A program made the translations under genes and the position numbers. A DNA stretch of 8,282 nt, from the NCBI GenBank assembly GCA_964534845.1, contig CAZHPV010000087.1:1-8282 (forward strand), in the 5' to 3' direction. This DNA comes from CALCKU01 sp964534845 (GTDB lineage: Bacteria > Pseudomonadota > Alphaproteobacteria > Caulobacterales > Maricaulaceae). Positions 1 to 7,380 of this stretch are shown in pieces (the stretch's first letter is position 1; the number at the start of each line of letters is the position of its first letter). The notes below the pieces were generated by a model. The model was not told the DNA's origin. It did no database searches and saw nothing but the letters and a program-made list of their open reading frames with translations.

Positions 1-752
1 CTTGAAACTTGAATTGACTGATCAAGCAAGCCGCCCGGATTGCCGCGTAGATCAAGGATAAGGCCAGGTATTTTCCCGTTAAATTCTTTTTTGAGTGCAT
101 TCGCGGAGTCGATCAACGAGCCGCTCGTTTTCTCATTAAATTGGGAAATACGTAAATATCCAATGCCGTCCTTTATTTCATGTTTGACGACTTTGCGCGC
201 AATAATCTCGCGTACCATGGTGATTTCAAGAGGGTCTTCACCTTCGCGTATAACCATAACTGTAATCGGCGCGCCGGGTTTACCGCGCATGAGATCAACC
301 GCTTCCGTTAAGCTGAGCCCGACAATGCTCTTGCCGTCAACTTCGGTAATATAATCACCGGATTTAATACCGGCTCGTTTTGCAGGTGTATCATCAATTG
401 GCGAGACGACTTTTACGAAGCCTTCTTCTGTCGTCACTTCCATACCTAGGCCGCCATATTCGCCGCTTGTCGAGCTTTGCAGGTCACGGAAATTATCTGG
501 ACTGACATAGCTGGAATGCGGGTCAAGCGATTGCAGCATGCCGTTAATGGCTTCTTCTATCAATTCGCTATCATCAACAGTGACAACATAGTCTTCACGT
601 ACTTTGGCCAGTACCACCGCAAAGAGTTCTAATTGTTCAAACGTATCAGAGTTTTTGGGGCGCTCTACGGCAATAGCTGTATTTTCCTGATTTGCGAAGG
701 CAAATAGGCTAACGGCAGCAATCGTACCAAATAGGGGTAGAAAATATTTCAT
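1..752 (-). CDS. ctpA: S41 family C-terminal processing peptidase, CtpA type (partial, N-terminal 250 residues)
   Basis: This gene runs off the left edge, so only the first 250 codons are present. The start is an ATG preceded by a good Shine-Dalgarno (TAAGGAG, about 760-769). The protein opens with a signal-like stretch (MKYFLPLFGTIAAVSLFAFA). A helical region follows that contains LDPHSSYVSP (residues 76-85), typical of CtpA/Prc proteases. A PDZ domain spans roughly residues 97-180, with GEYGGLGMEV at its start and AGIKSGDYITEVDGKS at 127-142. The S41 core begins near residue 190 and includes LILDLRGNPGGLLDQ (231-245). The catalytic serine and lysine lie beyond the window, so activity cannot be judged. 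Family members are exported serine proteases that trim or degrade envelope proteins from the C-terminus. It lies downstream of the EnvC-like gene, a pairing often seen in Alphaproteobacteria. The 133-bp gap in front of it suggests it may have its own promoter. Confidence 0.95.
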   Translation of the reverse strand, partial: MKYFLPLFGTIAAVSLFAFANQENTAIAVERPKNSDTFEQLELFAVVLAKVREDYVVTVDDSELIEEAINGMLQSLDPHSSYVSPDNFRDLQSSTSGEYGGLGMEVTTEEGFVKVVSPIDDTPAKRAGIKSGDYITEVDGKSIVGLSLTEAVDLMRGKPGAPITVMVIREGEDPLEITMVREIIARKVVKHEIKDGIGYLRISQFNEKTSGSLIDSANALKKEFNGKIPGLILDLRGNPGGLLDQSIQVS

Positions 753-769
753 ATTTTTCGGCTCCTTAA

Positions 770-781
770 CGTCACGTGACG
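770..781. promoter_or_regulatory. 12-bp perfect palindrome just upstream of the ctpA ribosome binding site
   Basis: CGTCACGTGACG reads identically on both strands. On the coding strand it lies directly upstream of the TAAGGAG ribosome binding site of the protease gene. A site like this could be a repressor or activator operator. Its centre, CACGTG, is self-complementary with no loop, so it is a poor RNA hairpin, and there is no T tract to suggest a terminator. I could not identify a convincing -35/-10 pair around it. The regulatory role is inferred only from position and symmetry. Confidence 0.35.
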
Positions 782-885
782 CCGCGAAATTTCTCATAGT
801 CTAGCGGGGTAAAATGCCTATGACTAGTCTTGCATGTGTAGAATGACTTATTTTTGATATTTTCTTCATCCTGTAAATGTTCTGA

Positions 886-2154
886 CTATTGTGACTGTGC
901 AAAATGAGTGCCTAACCAGGGTTTTGGATTTACGGGTTGTCCATTTTTCCTGAGTTCGAGGTAAAGTTCGCTCTTTTTGGCCGTATTAGGCATGCGACCT
1001 AAAGGCTCTCCGATTTTCAGCTTATCGCCCGTATCCACGTAAATATCCCCAAGACCGGTCAGTAAAATAAAGTAACTATCACCAACATTTAAGATGACAA
1101 CATTTTCATAATTTTTGAAAGGGCCCGAAAATTCTACACGTCCTCCATAGGGGGCTATAACTTGCGCGCGGGCGGTAGTTTTATATCTTAATCCTTTATG
1201 GGCGGAGCTATATGTTTTTACCTCTCTGCCAGTCACCGGAGGACGCAATGTCCCACGTGCTTTGGCAAAATCGGAGCTAAAGGACGGTCTATTTGCGCTT
1301 GGACGGGATGGAGATTGGGAGCGGTTTTGATCAGGCTTTAATCTTGGCCTTACGGCTTGGGGCGGGCGTTTAAGGGCATCTGTTTTACCGGGTTTAATAC
1401 GCGGAGCTATCCCTTTTGCAGCGCTTTCAAATCTTGTTATCAGTTCACGCAAATCTTCGGCCTCAGAAGCGAGTTTTTTAGCCCGCGCTTGTTCCTGCCG
1501 TGTTTGTTCTGATATTGATTTTTTGAGTGTGCTTTTCTTTTCGACCAGTGTTTTAATTTTTCTGCGTTTTTTATTGAGAGCTGTTTCGGTGCTGGCCAGT
1601 TTTTCTTGTTGCGTTAAAGTCTGCTTTTCTAGGTTTTGAATTTCCGAGAGCTGGGCACTTAGCGCGTCTGCCTTATACTTCAAATCCTGACTTATAACTG
1701 ACATAAGGTGATGGGTGCGAAGACTATCTAGGGGGCTGGTGTGTGAGCCCATAATTTGTGGTGGCGGCGTGGCCTGAATAGATTGCAGAGATCCAAGTAG
1801 GGTGACGAGGGCGTTACGGTCTGACGAAAGGTCATTTTGTAATTTACTTTGTGCGCTCTCAATATCTCTGAGCTCATTTTCTATTTTATACGCTTGTTTT
1901 TCATAGGATTCAGACTCGCCGGCCGTTTTAATCAGGACTTGTTGTAATTCTTTGAGGTCTTTTTCTAGGGCCCGGTTTTGCCGGCTTAATTTCTCTGTGT
2001 TTTCTTTAGCAGCTTTTCGTGCATCTTCCAGCTTACCTAATGTGTCCGGGTTTATTTCATCTGACAAGGTTGATTGGGCCAGACCTATAGCGGGGCTCGC
2101 TAGTATCAAAACCAGCCCTACGCACAACCCATTTGCAAACCATCGATCCATCAT
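886..2154 (-). CDS. envC: Murein hydrolase activator EnvC-like protein (coiled coil plus degenerate M23/LytM domain)
   Basis: The 422-residue protein is predicted to be exported and periplasmic. Residues 1-26 form a signal peptide with a hydrophobic core (GLCVGLVLILASPAIGLA) and probable cleavage after Ala26. Residues about 35-245 are rich in Glu, Lys, Gln and Leu and look like a long coiled coil. A Pro/Arg/Ser-rich linker follows (about 250-310). The C-terminal 100 residues resemble an M23/LytM fold: APYGGRVEFSG, an ILLTGLGDIYVDTGDKL segment, and a closing LYLELRKNGQPVNPKPWL. The usual zinc ligands are lost: the HxxxD pair keeps only its His (HKGLR), the HL before the helix is GL, and the final HxE-type motif is LYLE. 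It is therefore probably non-catalytic and, like E. coli EnvC, would activate amidases at division. It starts 22 nt after the rlmH stop with a weak ribosome binding site. A second ATG follows immediately, so the start could be one codon later. Confidence 0.85.
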   Translation of the reverse strand: MMDRWFANGLCVGLVLILASPAIGLAQSTLSDEINPDTLGKLEDARKAAKENTEKLSRQNRALEKDLKELQQVLIKTAGESESYEKQAYKIENELRDIESAQSKLQNDLSSDRNALVTLLGSLQSIQATPPPQIMGSHTSPLDSLRTHHLMSVISQDLKYKADALSAQLSEIQNLEKQTLTQQEKLASTETALNKKRRKIKTLVEKKSTLKKSISEQTRQEQARAKKLASEAEDLRELITRFESAAKGIAPRIKPGKTDALKRPPQAVRPRLKPDQNRSQSPSRPSANRPSFSSDFAKARGTLRPPVTGREVKTYSSAHKGLRYKTTARAQVIAPYGGRVEFSGPFKNYENVVILNVGDSYFILLTGLGDIYVDTGDKLKIGEPLGRMPNTAKKSELYLELRKNGQPVNPKPWLGTHFAQSQ

Positions 2155-2176
2155 GCTTTATCGCTTTAAGGTGATT

Positions 2177-2653
2177 TTAGTCTCGGTGATAGGGGGTAGA
2201 TGCTAAAATTGATAAAGCGCGATAAATTTGCTCGGCGAGCATAACCCTCACCATTTTATGCGGCCATGTTTGTGGGCCGAAAGACCAGCGGGTCACGGAA
2301 GTCGGCAGGGCGTCCGGCTCAAATCCGTCAGCGCCGCCAATGACAAAGCTGACCTGACGATAACCCTCATCACGAAAGCCCGCAATCCGGCGCGCAATCT
2401 CGCGGGACTTTAAAGCCTTACCCCGCTCATCTAAAATAATGTAATGGTTTGTAGTTTTGTCATCCAGAGGCGGCAGTAAAAGTTCGGTTTCCGCCCGACG
2501 TGTTTTAGCTTGCCTAAGATCGATTTGCTGTTCTTGGATCTGGCTTATGCCGAAATTTCGCGAGAGATGGCGCGCGCGCGCCATATAGTCATCAACCAGT
2601 TCTCGTTCAGGGCCTTTACGGATAATTCCCCCTGTTCGCATTATGATTTTCAT
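2177..2653 (-). CDS. rlmH: 23S rRNA (pseudouridine-1915-N3)-methyltransferase RlmH
   Basis: The 158-residue protein matches the usual family length (about 155). RlmH is a SPOUT-class, homodimeric, SAM-dependent methyltransferase that methylates N3 of pseudouridine 1915 in helix 69 of 23S rRNA on assembled ribosomes. Diagnostic segments are visible: GPERELVDDY (14-23), LDERGK (74-79), FVIGGADG (103-110), which forms the SAM-binding trefoil knot, PHKMVRVMLAEQIYRA (131-146) and the C-terminal PYHRD. The chosen ATG gives the usual 14-residue spacing before the PE of GPERE; a second Met at residue 5 would remove the first beta strand. No strong Shine-Dalgarno precedes it. The gene lies 21 nt downstream of rsfS, a pairing conserved in many bacteria, so it is probably translated from the same message. 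Confidence 0.97.
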   Translation of the reverse strand: MKIIMRTGGIIRKGPERELVDDYMARARHLSRNFGISQIQEQQIDLRQAKTRRAETELLLPPLDDKTTNHYIILDERGKALKSREIARRIAGFRDEGYRQVSFVIGGADGFEPDALPTSVTRWSFGPQTWPHKMVRVMLAEQIYRALSILASTPYHRD

Positions 2654-2674
2654 AAAAATTTTGTGCGCAATGGG

Positions 2675-3103
2675 TTAATCTTGCACTTCATAAGCCTTAA
2701 CTGATTGCAGGCTTTCGGGTAGCGGCACTGACCATATTTTTTCAAGATTATAAAACGCCCGGACTTCGGGTTTGAAAATGTGTAAAATAACATCTCCCGC
2801 GTCTATGAGCACCCAATCCGAGGCTTCAAGGCCTTCAATGCCCAAATCTTTTATACCTTCGGCCTTTAGGGCATTAATGACATAATCAGCTAAGGCATTT
2901 ACATGCCGGTTAGACCGACCCGAAGTAACGATCATAAAATCGGCTACTGAGGATTTTTCGCTAATATCAATGGTGAGTGTGTCTTGCGCGGAGTTTTCTT
3001 CCAAATTTGCAAGTATGAGGTCCGAGAGGGCTTTCGCCGCGTCTTTTCCGGAAGCAGGTGCCGTAGCATTGGCAAGGCTTTTAGAAGTCAGGGTATTCTC
3101 CAT
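2675..3103 (-). CDS. rsfS: Ribosomal silencing factor RsfS
   Basis: The protein is 142 residues from the ATG chosen here. RsfS binds uL14 on the large ribosomal subunit and blocks joining to the small subunit when nutrients are scarce. The family core is clear: DAAKALSDLI (21-30), SSVADFMIVTSGRSNRHVNA (51-70), GLEASDWVLIDAGDVILHIF (91-110) and VRAFYNLEKIW (114-124). The frame stays open upstream to a GTG at 3190. That longer form would overlap the end of nadD, and its extra residues resemble nothing in the family, so the ATG after the 58-nt gap is preferred. The ribosome binding site is weak. The first 20 residues (Ser/Thr/Ala-rich) are probably a disordered tail. It sits between nadD and rlmH, the usual arrangement. 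Confidence 0.95.
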   Translation of the reverse strand: MENTLTSKSLANATAPASGKDAAKALSDLILANLEENSAQDTLTIDISEKSSVADFMIVTSGRSNRHVNALADYVINALKAEGIKDLGIEGLEASDWVLIDAGDVILHIFKPEVRAFYNLEKIWSVPLPESLQSVKAYEVQD

Positions 3104-3123
3104 TTTCGATTCTGACAGACAGA

Positions 3124-3143
3124 CCCTAACATAGTTTCTAGGG
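3124..3143 (-). repeat. Small inverted repeat in the nadD-rsfS gap
   Basis: CCCTA and TAGGG face each other across 10 nt, inside the 58-nt leader between the nadD stop and the rsfS start. The stem is only 5 bp and has no T tract, so it is not a terminator. It might form a weak hairpin upstream of the rsfS ribosome binding site. It may well be chance. Confidence 0.2.
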
Positions 3144-3161
3144 ATTAGCCATGGAGGATTT

Positions 3162-3758
3162 CTAAGAATATCGGCTTTTGTTTTTGGCACGAATTGCGGT
3201 TGAAGACAGTGGGTTTAGAGGCGGGCTCAAATATGTCCAGGCGGGCGCGGACTTAAAGGCCAATAAGGTGGCATCTTCTTCTGCAAGGCGAGCCGTGCTA
3301 AATTGTCGGGCCACCCGACCTAGTCTGGGCCGTATATTGTCGCGCATGTTTTTTCCTGGTCTTGAAATAATGGCAATTGGTACGGTATTCACAATTTCTT
3401 GCCAATTGCGCCATTTCGGGAGTTGCAGAAAATTATCAGCCCCCATTAAAAATACAAACCGTGTTTGTGGCCATCTTTTACGGGCCTGCTTAAGCGTATC
3501 AATCGTGTAATGTGTCTTGAAATCCCGTTCTATGTGAGACACACGCATAGCGTAGGGCAGGCTGAGACGGCGCACAGTCTCCACACGTTTTTCATAAGCT
3601 GGCTGGGCAGGTTTTAAAGGGTTTTGCGGGCTAACAATCCACCAAATTTGATCAAGCCCTAAACGCGTTAGGCCGCATTGTGCGACATGCATATGCCCGG
3701 AATGTGCAGGATTAAATGACCCTGCAAGCAAGCCTATGGAAAGACCGTTATAGAGCAT
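3162..3758 (-). CDS. nadD: Nicotinate-nucleotide adenylyltransferase NadD
   Basis: The 198-residue cytoplasmic enzyme transfers AMP from ATP to nicotinate mononucleotide, giving deamido-NAD, the penultimate step of NAD synthesis. The nucleotidyltransferase signature is near the N-terminus: GSFNPAHSGH (13-22), corresponding to the GxFxPxHxGH ATP-binding motif. Further family segments are WWIVSPQNPLK (39-49), HYTIDTL (83-89), FLMGADNFLQLPKW (103-116) and the second ATP-binding motif SSTAIR (185-190), only eight residues before the end. The compact C-terminus appears complete because the key motif is retained. The ATG used lies a few residues before the first beta strand. No strong Shine-Dalgarno is seen, and an inverted repeat lies directly upstream. 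It is followed by rsfS, its common genomic partner. Confidence 0.96.
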   Translation of the reverse strand: MLYNGLSIGLLAGSFNPAHSGHMHVAQCGLTRLGLDQIWWIVSPQNPLKPAQPAYEKRVETVRRLSLPYAMRVSHIERDFKTHYTIDTLKQARKRWPQTRFVFLMGADNFLQLPKWRNWQEIVNTVPIAIISRPGKNMRDNIRPRLGRVARQFSTARLAEEDATLLAFKSAPAWTYLSPPLNPLSSTAIRAKNKSRYS

Positions 3759-3763
3759 TATAT

Positions 3764-3799
3764 TTATATCTGTGAACGGGACGAATAGGCCAGATATAA
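3764..3799 (-). promoter_or_regulatory. 9-bp perfect inverted repeat (hairpin or operator) in the proA-nadD gap
   Basis: TTATATCTG and CAGATATAA are exact reverse complements separated by 18 nt. They fill most of the 51-nt space between the proA stop and the nadD ATG. On the nadD message the second arm ends about 5 nt before the start codon, so a folded stem would occupy the ribosome-binding region. No T run follows, so it is not an intrinsic terminator. It could control nadD translation, be an RNA processing site, or be a protein-binding dyad. None of these is shown by the sequence. Confidence 0.45.
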
Positions 3800-3809
3800 C
3801 GCACGAACA

Positions 3810-5078
3810 TCATGGCCGTGTTTGCCCGTTTCCGCGCACCGCATATTTATATGTGGTTAGATGTTGCGCCCCGACAGGGCCGCGGGCATGCAGGCGGCCT
3901 GTTGCGATGCCAATTTCGGCACCAAAGCCAAACTCACCGCCGTCGGCGAATTGCGTTGAGCTGTTATGTATAACAATAGCGCTATCTACGTCGCGCAAAA
4001 ACCGCTCGGCAATCTCCATTTTTTCGGTAATGATCGCATCCGTATGCCCACTGCCATAATGTTCAATATGGTCAAGGGCTGCGTCAATCCCCGCGACAGT
4101 TTTGATATTTAAAATTGCCGCGAGATGTTCGGTGAAATAATCGGTTTCCGTTGCCAACGTAATACCGGGATGGGTCTCGCAAGCCAATGCGTCGCCGCGT
4201 AGTTCACAGCCTGCATCTATCAAGGCCTGTGCGATGTCAGGCAAAGCCTTACGGGTTATCTCTGTGTCGATGAGCAGGGTTTCCGTGGAACCGCACACGC
4301 CGGTTCTGCGGAGCTTGGCGTTCAGTAAAATTTGCCGGGCCATTTCCAGATCAGCCTCTGCGTGAATATAGCTATGGCACAGCCCTTCGAGATGGGCGAG
4401 AACCGGAACGCGGGCATCACGTTGAACCCGCGCGATCAAATTTTTTCCGCCCCGCGGAATAATGAGGTCTACAGCTTGATCCAACCCGCCCAATAGCAGG
4501 CCTACAGCCGCTCTGTCAGTTGTATTGATTAATTGCACCGACTCTTCTGGCAAACCCGCCTGTTTTACGCCGCGCGCAAGGGCTGAATGTATCGCTCCGC
4601 TGGAATATTGACTTTCAGAGCCCGCGCGTAAAATACAGGCATTGCCAGATTTAAGGCATAAGGCCCCCGCATCAGCCGTGACATTTGGGCGACTTTCATA
4701 GATCATCCCTATAACCCCGATGGGCACACGTATTTTGGAAAAGGCCAGACCGTTTGGCCGCGTCCAGTTCTCATCAGATTGCCCGACAGGGTCGGGCAGG
4801 GCAGCTATATCCTTTATGCCTTTTGCGATAGACTTAACGCGGTCGGCATCCAGTTTTAATCTATCCAGCATGGCGGCGGATAAGCCTTTTTGTTTGGTCA
4901 ATTTCATGTCTTTGTCATTGGCGGACAGGATATCTTTTTGCGCGAGTTCAATTTCGCGGGCCATGGCGTTAAGGGCGAGGTTTTTGGTTTCGGTTGACGC
5001 CAGTCGCAGGCTGCGCGCCGCTTTACGCGCACTTTGTCCGAGCGCGTTCATATAGGTTTTAAGTTGCGTATCGTCCAT
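3810..5078 (-). CDS. proA: Glutamate-5-semialdehyde dehydrogenase (gamma-glutamyl phosphate reductase) ProA
   Basis: The 422-residue cytoplasmic enzyme belongs to the aldehyde dehydrogenase superfamily. It reduces L-glutamyl 5-phosphate with NADPH to glutamate-5-semialdehyde, which cyclises on the way to proline. Visible markers are RVPIGVIGMIYESRPNVTAD (117-136), which leads into the cofactor-binding region; LKSGNACILRAGSE (142-155); the IIPRGGKNLI segment (206-215); the catalytic cysteine Cys262 in RRTGVCGSTETLL; YGSGHTDAIIT; and the conserved C-terminal part FGFGAEIGIATGRLHARGPVG. Length is normal for the family (about 417-430). Its ATG shares one base with the proB stop (TAATG), which indicates translational coupling. 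Together the two genes form the first two steps of the proline pathway; proC is not in the window. Confidence 0.97.
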   Translation of the reverse strand: MDDTQLKTYMNALGQSARKAARSLRLASTETKNLALNAMAREIELAQKDILSANDKDMKLTKQKGLSAAMLDRLKLDADRVKSIAKGIKDIAALPDPVGQSDENWTRPNGLAFSKIRVPIGVIGMIYESRPNVTADAGALCLKSGNACILRAGSESQYSSGAIHSALARGVKQAGLPEESVQLINTTDRAAVGLLLGGLDQAVDLIIPRGGKNLIARVQRDARVPVLAHLEGLCHSYIHAEADLEMARQILLNAKLRRTGVCGSTETLLIDTEITRKALPDIAQALIDAGCELRGDALACETHPGITLATETDYFTEHLAAILNIKTVAGIDAALDHIEHYGSGHTDAIITEKMEIAERFLRDVDSAIVIHNSSTQFADGGEFGFGAEIGIATGRLHARGPVGAQHLTTYKYAVRGNGQTRP

Positions 5079-6199
5079 TACATATCCACCATATTATCCC
5101 GATGTATGACCGCGTCTCCGTTATAATAGCCAAGGGCGGTCGTTATTTCATCTGATTTCAATCTCTGTATTTTTTTAACATCTGCTGCGCTATAGGCACT
5201 CAAACCACGGGCGATTTCCCGCCCCGAAAAGACAATTTTCACGGCGTCGCCTTTGTTAAAGGCCCCAGAAACAGCTGTGATGCCTGCCGCTAGAAGACTT
5301 TTGCCATGACCTAAGGCTTTTGCCGCACCTGCATCAATCTCTATCGTGCCCAGTGGTTGTAAGCTCGCTTTAATCCAGTGGCGCCGGGCATTTAACGGAT
5401 TGTCTTTGGCCTGAAACCAACTGGCTTTCGCGCCTTGCATCAGTCGCTTTAGAGGGTTTAGCGATGTGCCGTCCATAACGCACATATGGCAACCGGCGGC
5501 TATGGCGATTTGCGCGGCGAGTAATTTGGTAGCCATTCCGCCTGAACCCAGTTGCACGGATTGATTAATTCCGCCCCCCATGGCTAAAATATTGGCGTCC
5601 AACTCGGCGATAAGAGGAATATGTTCGGCATCAGGATTTTGCCGAGGATCATCTGTGTAAAGCCCGTCAATGTCGGAGAGTAAAACAAGTGTATCGGCCT
5701 CCAGCATTTGAGCCGTGCGCGCGGCCAGCCTGTCATTATCTCCGTAGCGGATTTCATCTGTAGCGACAGTGTCATTCTCATTAATGATCGGTACGGCTCC
5801 AAGCGCCAATAAGGTTTTAAGTGTTGATCTGGCATTAAGTCCGCGCTGTCTGTTTTCAGTATCATTTAGCGTAAACAAGGCTTGGGCTGTGATAATATTA
5901 TGTACGCCCAAAGCCTCGGCATAAGCTTGGGTTAGCTTTGACTGACCTGTGGCGGCACAGGCTTGTTTTTCGGATAAGGATAAGTTTCGCGAAGAGAGGC
6001 GTAACATTTGGCGACCAATAGCAATCGCGCCGGACGATACAATAACGACCTCGATATTATCGGCTTTCAGTGCGGCTATATCATCACACAGGCATTGCAA
6101 CCAGTCGGTACGAATACCGCTTTCTTTATCGATTAGAAGGGCCGAGCCGATTTTAACAATGAGGCGGCGGGTCGGCGTAAATGGATTTAAGGTTGCCAT
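5078..6199 (-). CDS. proB: Glutamate 5-kinase ProB (kinase plus PUA domain)
   Basis: The 373-residue cytoplasmic enzyme phosphorylates L-glutamate to glutamyl 5-phosphate with ATP. This is the first committed step of proline synthesis and is usually feedback-inhibited by proline. The amino acid kinase domain shows IVKIGSALL (14-22), VIVSSGAIAIG (52-62), INENDTVATDEIRYGDNDRL (139-158), LLSDIDGLYTDDPR (173-186) and GSGGMATK (218-225). The C-terminal PUA domain spans about 285-373, starting near IEIDAGAAKALGHGKSLL. The two-domain form matches the typical length of about 370. The start codon lies inside the last codons of obgE (13-nt overlap), and the stop overlaps the proA start. Translation of obgE, proB and proA is therefore probably coupled. 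No proline-specific attenuator or riboswitch is visible upstream, as expected for an internal operon gene. Confidence 0.97.
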   Translation of the reverse strand: MATLNPFTPTRRLIVKIGSALLIDKESGIRTDWLQCLCDDIAALKADNIEVVIVSSGAIAIGRQMLRLSSRNLSLSEKQACAATGQSKLTQAYAEALGVHNIITAQALFTLNDTENRQRGLNARSTLKTLLALGAVPIINENDTVATDEIRYGDNDRLAARTAQMLEADTLVLLSDIDGLYTDDPRQNPDAEHIPLIAELDANILAMGGGINQSVQLGSGGMATKLLAAQIAIAAGCHMCVMDGTSLNPLKRLMQGAKASWFQAKDNPLNARRHWIKASLQPLGTIEIDAGAAKALGHGKSLLAAGITAVSGAFNKGDAVKIVFSGREIARGLSAYSAADVKKIQRLKSDEITTALGYYNGDAVIHRDNMVDM

Positions 6200-7269
6200 C
6201 CGCTCGTCTCATTGATGTGTTTGGCGGGATCCTTGAGTTTTTCTTCGGCCTTTTTACGTAGCGCATTTTCCGCAATACGTCTTTTGGAGACATGCTGGAA
6301 TACGGCTGAGAGCACGGGGCGCAAGCCTTGCCCTGCCACGCTTGAAATTGGCAGGGGTGTTTGCCCGCAGACCTTTTCGACGGCCTGCATGGCGTGTTCG
6401 ATATGGGTTTCGTCAAGGGCGTCACATTTCGTCAACACGACAATTTCAGGCTTGTCTTCTAGGCCTTCATCATAATTGGTGAGTTCTTGTCGGATGGTCT
6501 GGTAGTCTGTGGCCGGGTCCGATGCTGAGGCATCCACGAGGTGTAATATCGCAGCACAGCGTTCGACATGGCCAAGAAAACGATGGCCCAGACCCACACC
6601 TTCACTCGCTCCCTCAATTAAACCGGGAAGGTCGGCCAACACAAAGCGTTCTGTCGTGCCGAGATTGACCACACCTAAATGGGGGTGCAGCGTTGTAAAG
6701 GGATAGTCCGCCGTTTTTGGTTTGGCCGCAGAAACGGCAGACAAAAAGGTCGACTTACCTGCATTTGGCAGTCCGACAAGTCCAGCATCAGCAAGAAGTT
6801 TTAGGCGGAGCCATACCCAGCGTTCTTCGCCGTCCTCGCCCGGATTGGCTTTACGGGGTGCTTGATTTGTAGAGGTTTTAAACCGGGCATTACCCCATCC
6901 GCCATTTCCACCCTTTGCTAACAGGGCGCGTTGCCCGTCTTGCGTCATATCGACCAATAATGTGTCGTCTTCGGCGTCAATAATTTGAGTTCCCACGGGG
7001 ACTTTAATTTCTACGCCTGCTCCGGCAGGGCCTGCGCGGTCGCGTCCCATGCCGTGTACGCCAGTACCCGCCTTGAAGTGTTGTTTATATCTATAGTCAA
7101 TCAACGTATTGAGATCGCGCGTCGCAACGGCCCAGACATCGCCGCCCCGGCCGCCATCACCGCCATTCGGGCCGCCAAAGGCGATATATTTTTCGCGCCG
7201 GAAGGAGACACATCCAGCTCCGCCATTTCCAGACTTGACGAAAATTTTTGCTTGATCAAGAAATTTCAT
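6187..7269 (-). CDS. obgE: GTPase Obg/CgtA, 50S ribosome assembly factor
   Basis: The 360-residue protein binds GTP and acts late in 50S subunit assembly; Caulobacter CgtA is essential. The glycine-rich Obg fold covers about residues 1-158 (GNGGAGCVSFRREKYIAFGG, residues 15-34, then GGDGGRGGDVW, KAGTGVHGMGRDRAGPAG and GGNGGWGNARF). The G domain follows: G1 GLPNAGKS (166-173), switch region ADYPFTTLHPHLGVV (187-201), G3 DLPG (213-216), G4 TKCD (280-283) and G5 SSVAG (309-313). The tail after about 325 is short, basic and helical, and lacks the extra C-terminal domain of some Gram-positive Obg proteins. The ATG has a usable ribosome binding site (AAGG about 7 nt upstream). It shares 13 nt with proB. 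It follows rplU-rpmA in the order conserved across bacteria, although here an intrinsic terminator intervenes. Confidence 0.97.
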   Translation of the reverse strand: MKFLDQAKIFVKSGNGGAGCVSFRREKYIAFGGPNGGDGGRGGDVWAVATRDLNTLIDYRYKQHFKAGTGVHGMGRDRAGPAGAGVEIKVPVGTQIIDAEDDTLLVDMTQDGQRALLAKGGNGGWGNARFKTSTNQAPRKANPGEDGEERWVWLRLKLLADAGLVGLPNAGKSTFLSAVSAAKPKTADYPFTTLHPHLGVVNLGTTERFVLADLPGLIEGASEGVGLGHRFLGHVERCAAILHLVDASASDPATDYQTIRQELTNYDEGLEDKPEIVVLTKCDALDETHIEHAMQAVEKVCGQTPLPISSVAGQGLRPVLSAVFQHVSKRRIAENALRKKAEEKLKDPAKHINETSGWQP

Positions 7270-7281
7270 CTTTTTACCTTG

Positions 7282-7356
7282 TCAGACTTCATGACGATAT
7301 TTTTCGCGTTTTTCAAGCATTTCACTTCCAATAGGGGCATTTTCCATAAGGGCCAT
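7282..7356 (-). CDS. Possible small ORF (24 residues) just upstream of obgE
   Basis: An ATG-initiated frame encodes MALMENAPIGSEMLEKREKY plus four more residues (RHEV) and ends 12 nt before the obgE ATG. The peptide is hydrophilic and charged at its C-terminus and matches no family I recognise. The frame is open further upstream, and a TTG at 7398 preceded by AAGG would give 38 residues. A second, overlapping frame (7266-7364, 32 residues, starting MFQWPLWKMPLLEV) ends with its TGA overlapping the obgE ATG. Two competing frames and the weak ribosome binding site make real coding uncertain. Either frame could be a leader that couples translation into obgE, or chance. Confidence 0.2.
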   Translation of the reverse strand: MALMENAPIGSEMLEKREKYRHEV

Positions 7357-7380
7357 TGAAACATAGGATCCGGTTCTATC

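Noticed and set aside
40..354. Plus-strand open frame of 104 codons opposite the protease gene
   Set aside because: It is the antisense of a clear S41/PDZ coding region and shows no family features. The same holds for the other plus-strand frames opposite envC, rlmH, nadD, proA, proB, obgE, rpmA and rplU.
801..869. 22-residue ATG frame in the gap between envC and ctpA
   Set aside because: GG is too close to the ATG to be a ribosome binding site, the composition is unremarkable and no family is recognised; likely chance.
3104..3190. GTG-started N-terminal extension of RsfS overlapping nadD
   Set aside because: The extra 29 residues have no similarity to the family and run into nadD; the ATG at 3103 gives a normal-length protein.
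5584..5865. Minus-strand frame of 93 codons inside proB, and a 90-codon frame at 6153-6425 inside obgE/proB
   Set aside because: Both are out-of-frame shadows of genes with intact motifs along their full length, so no frameshift or overlapping gene is needed.
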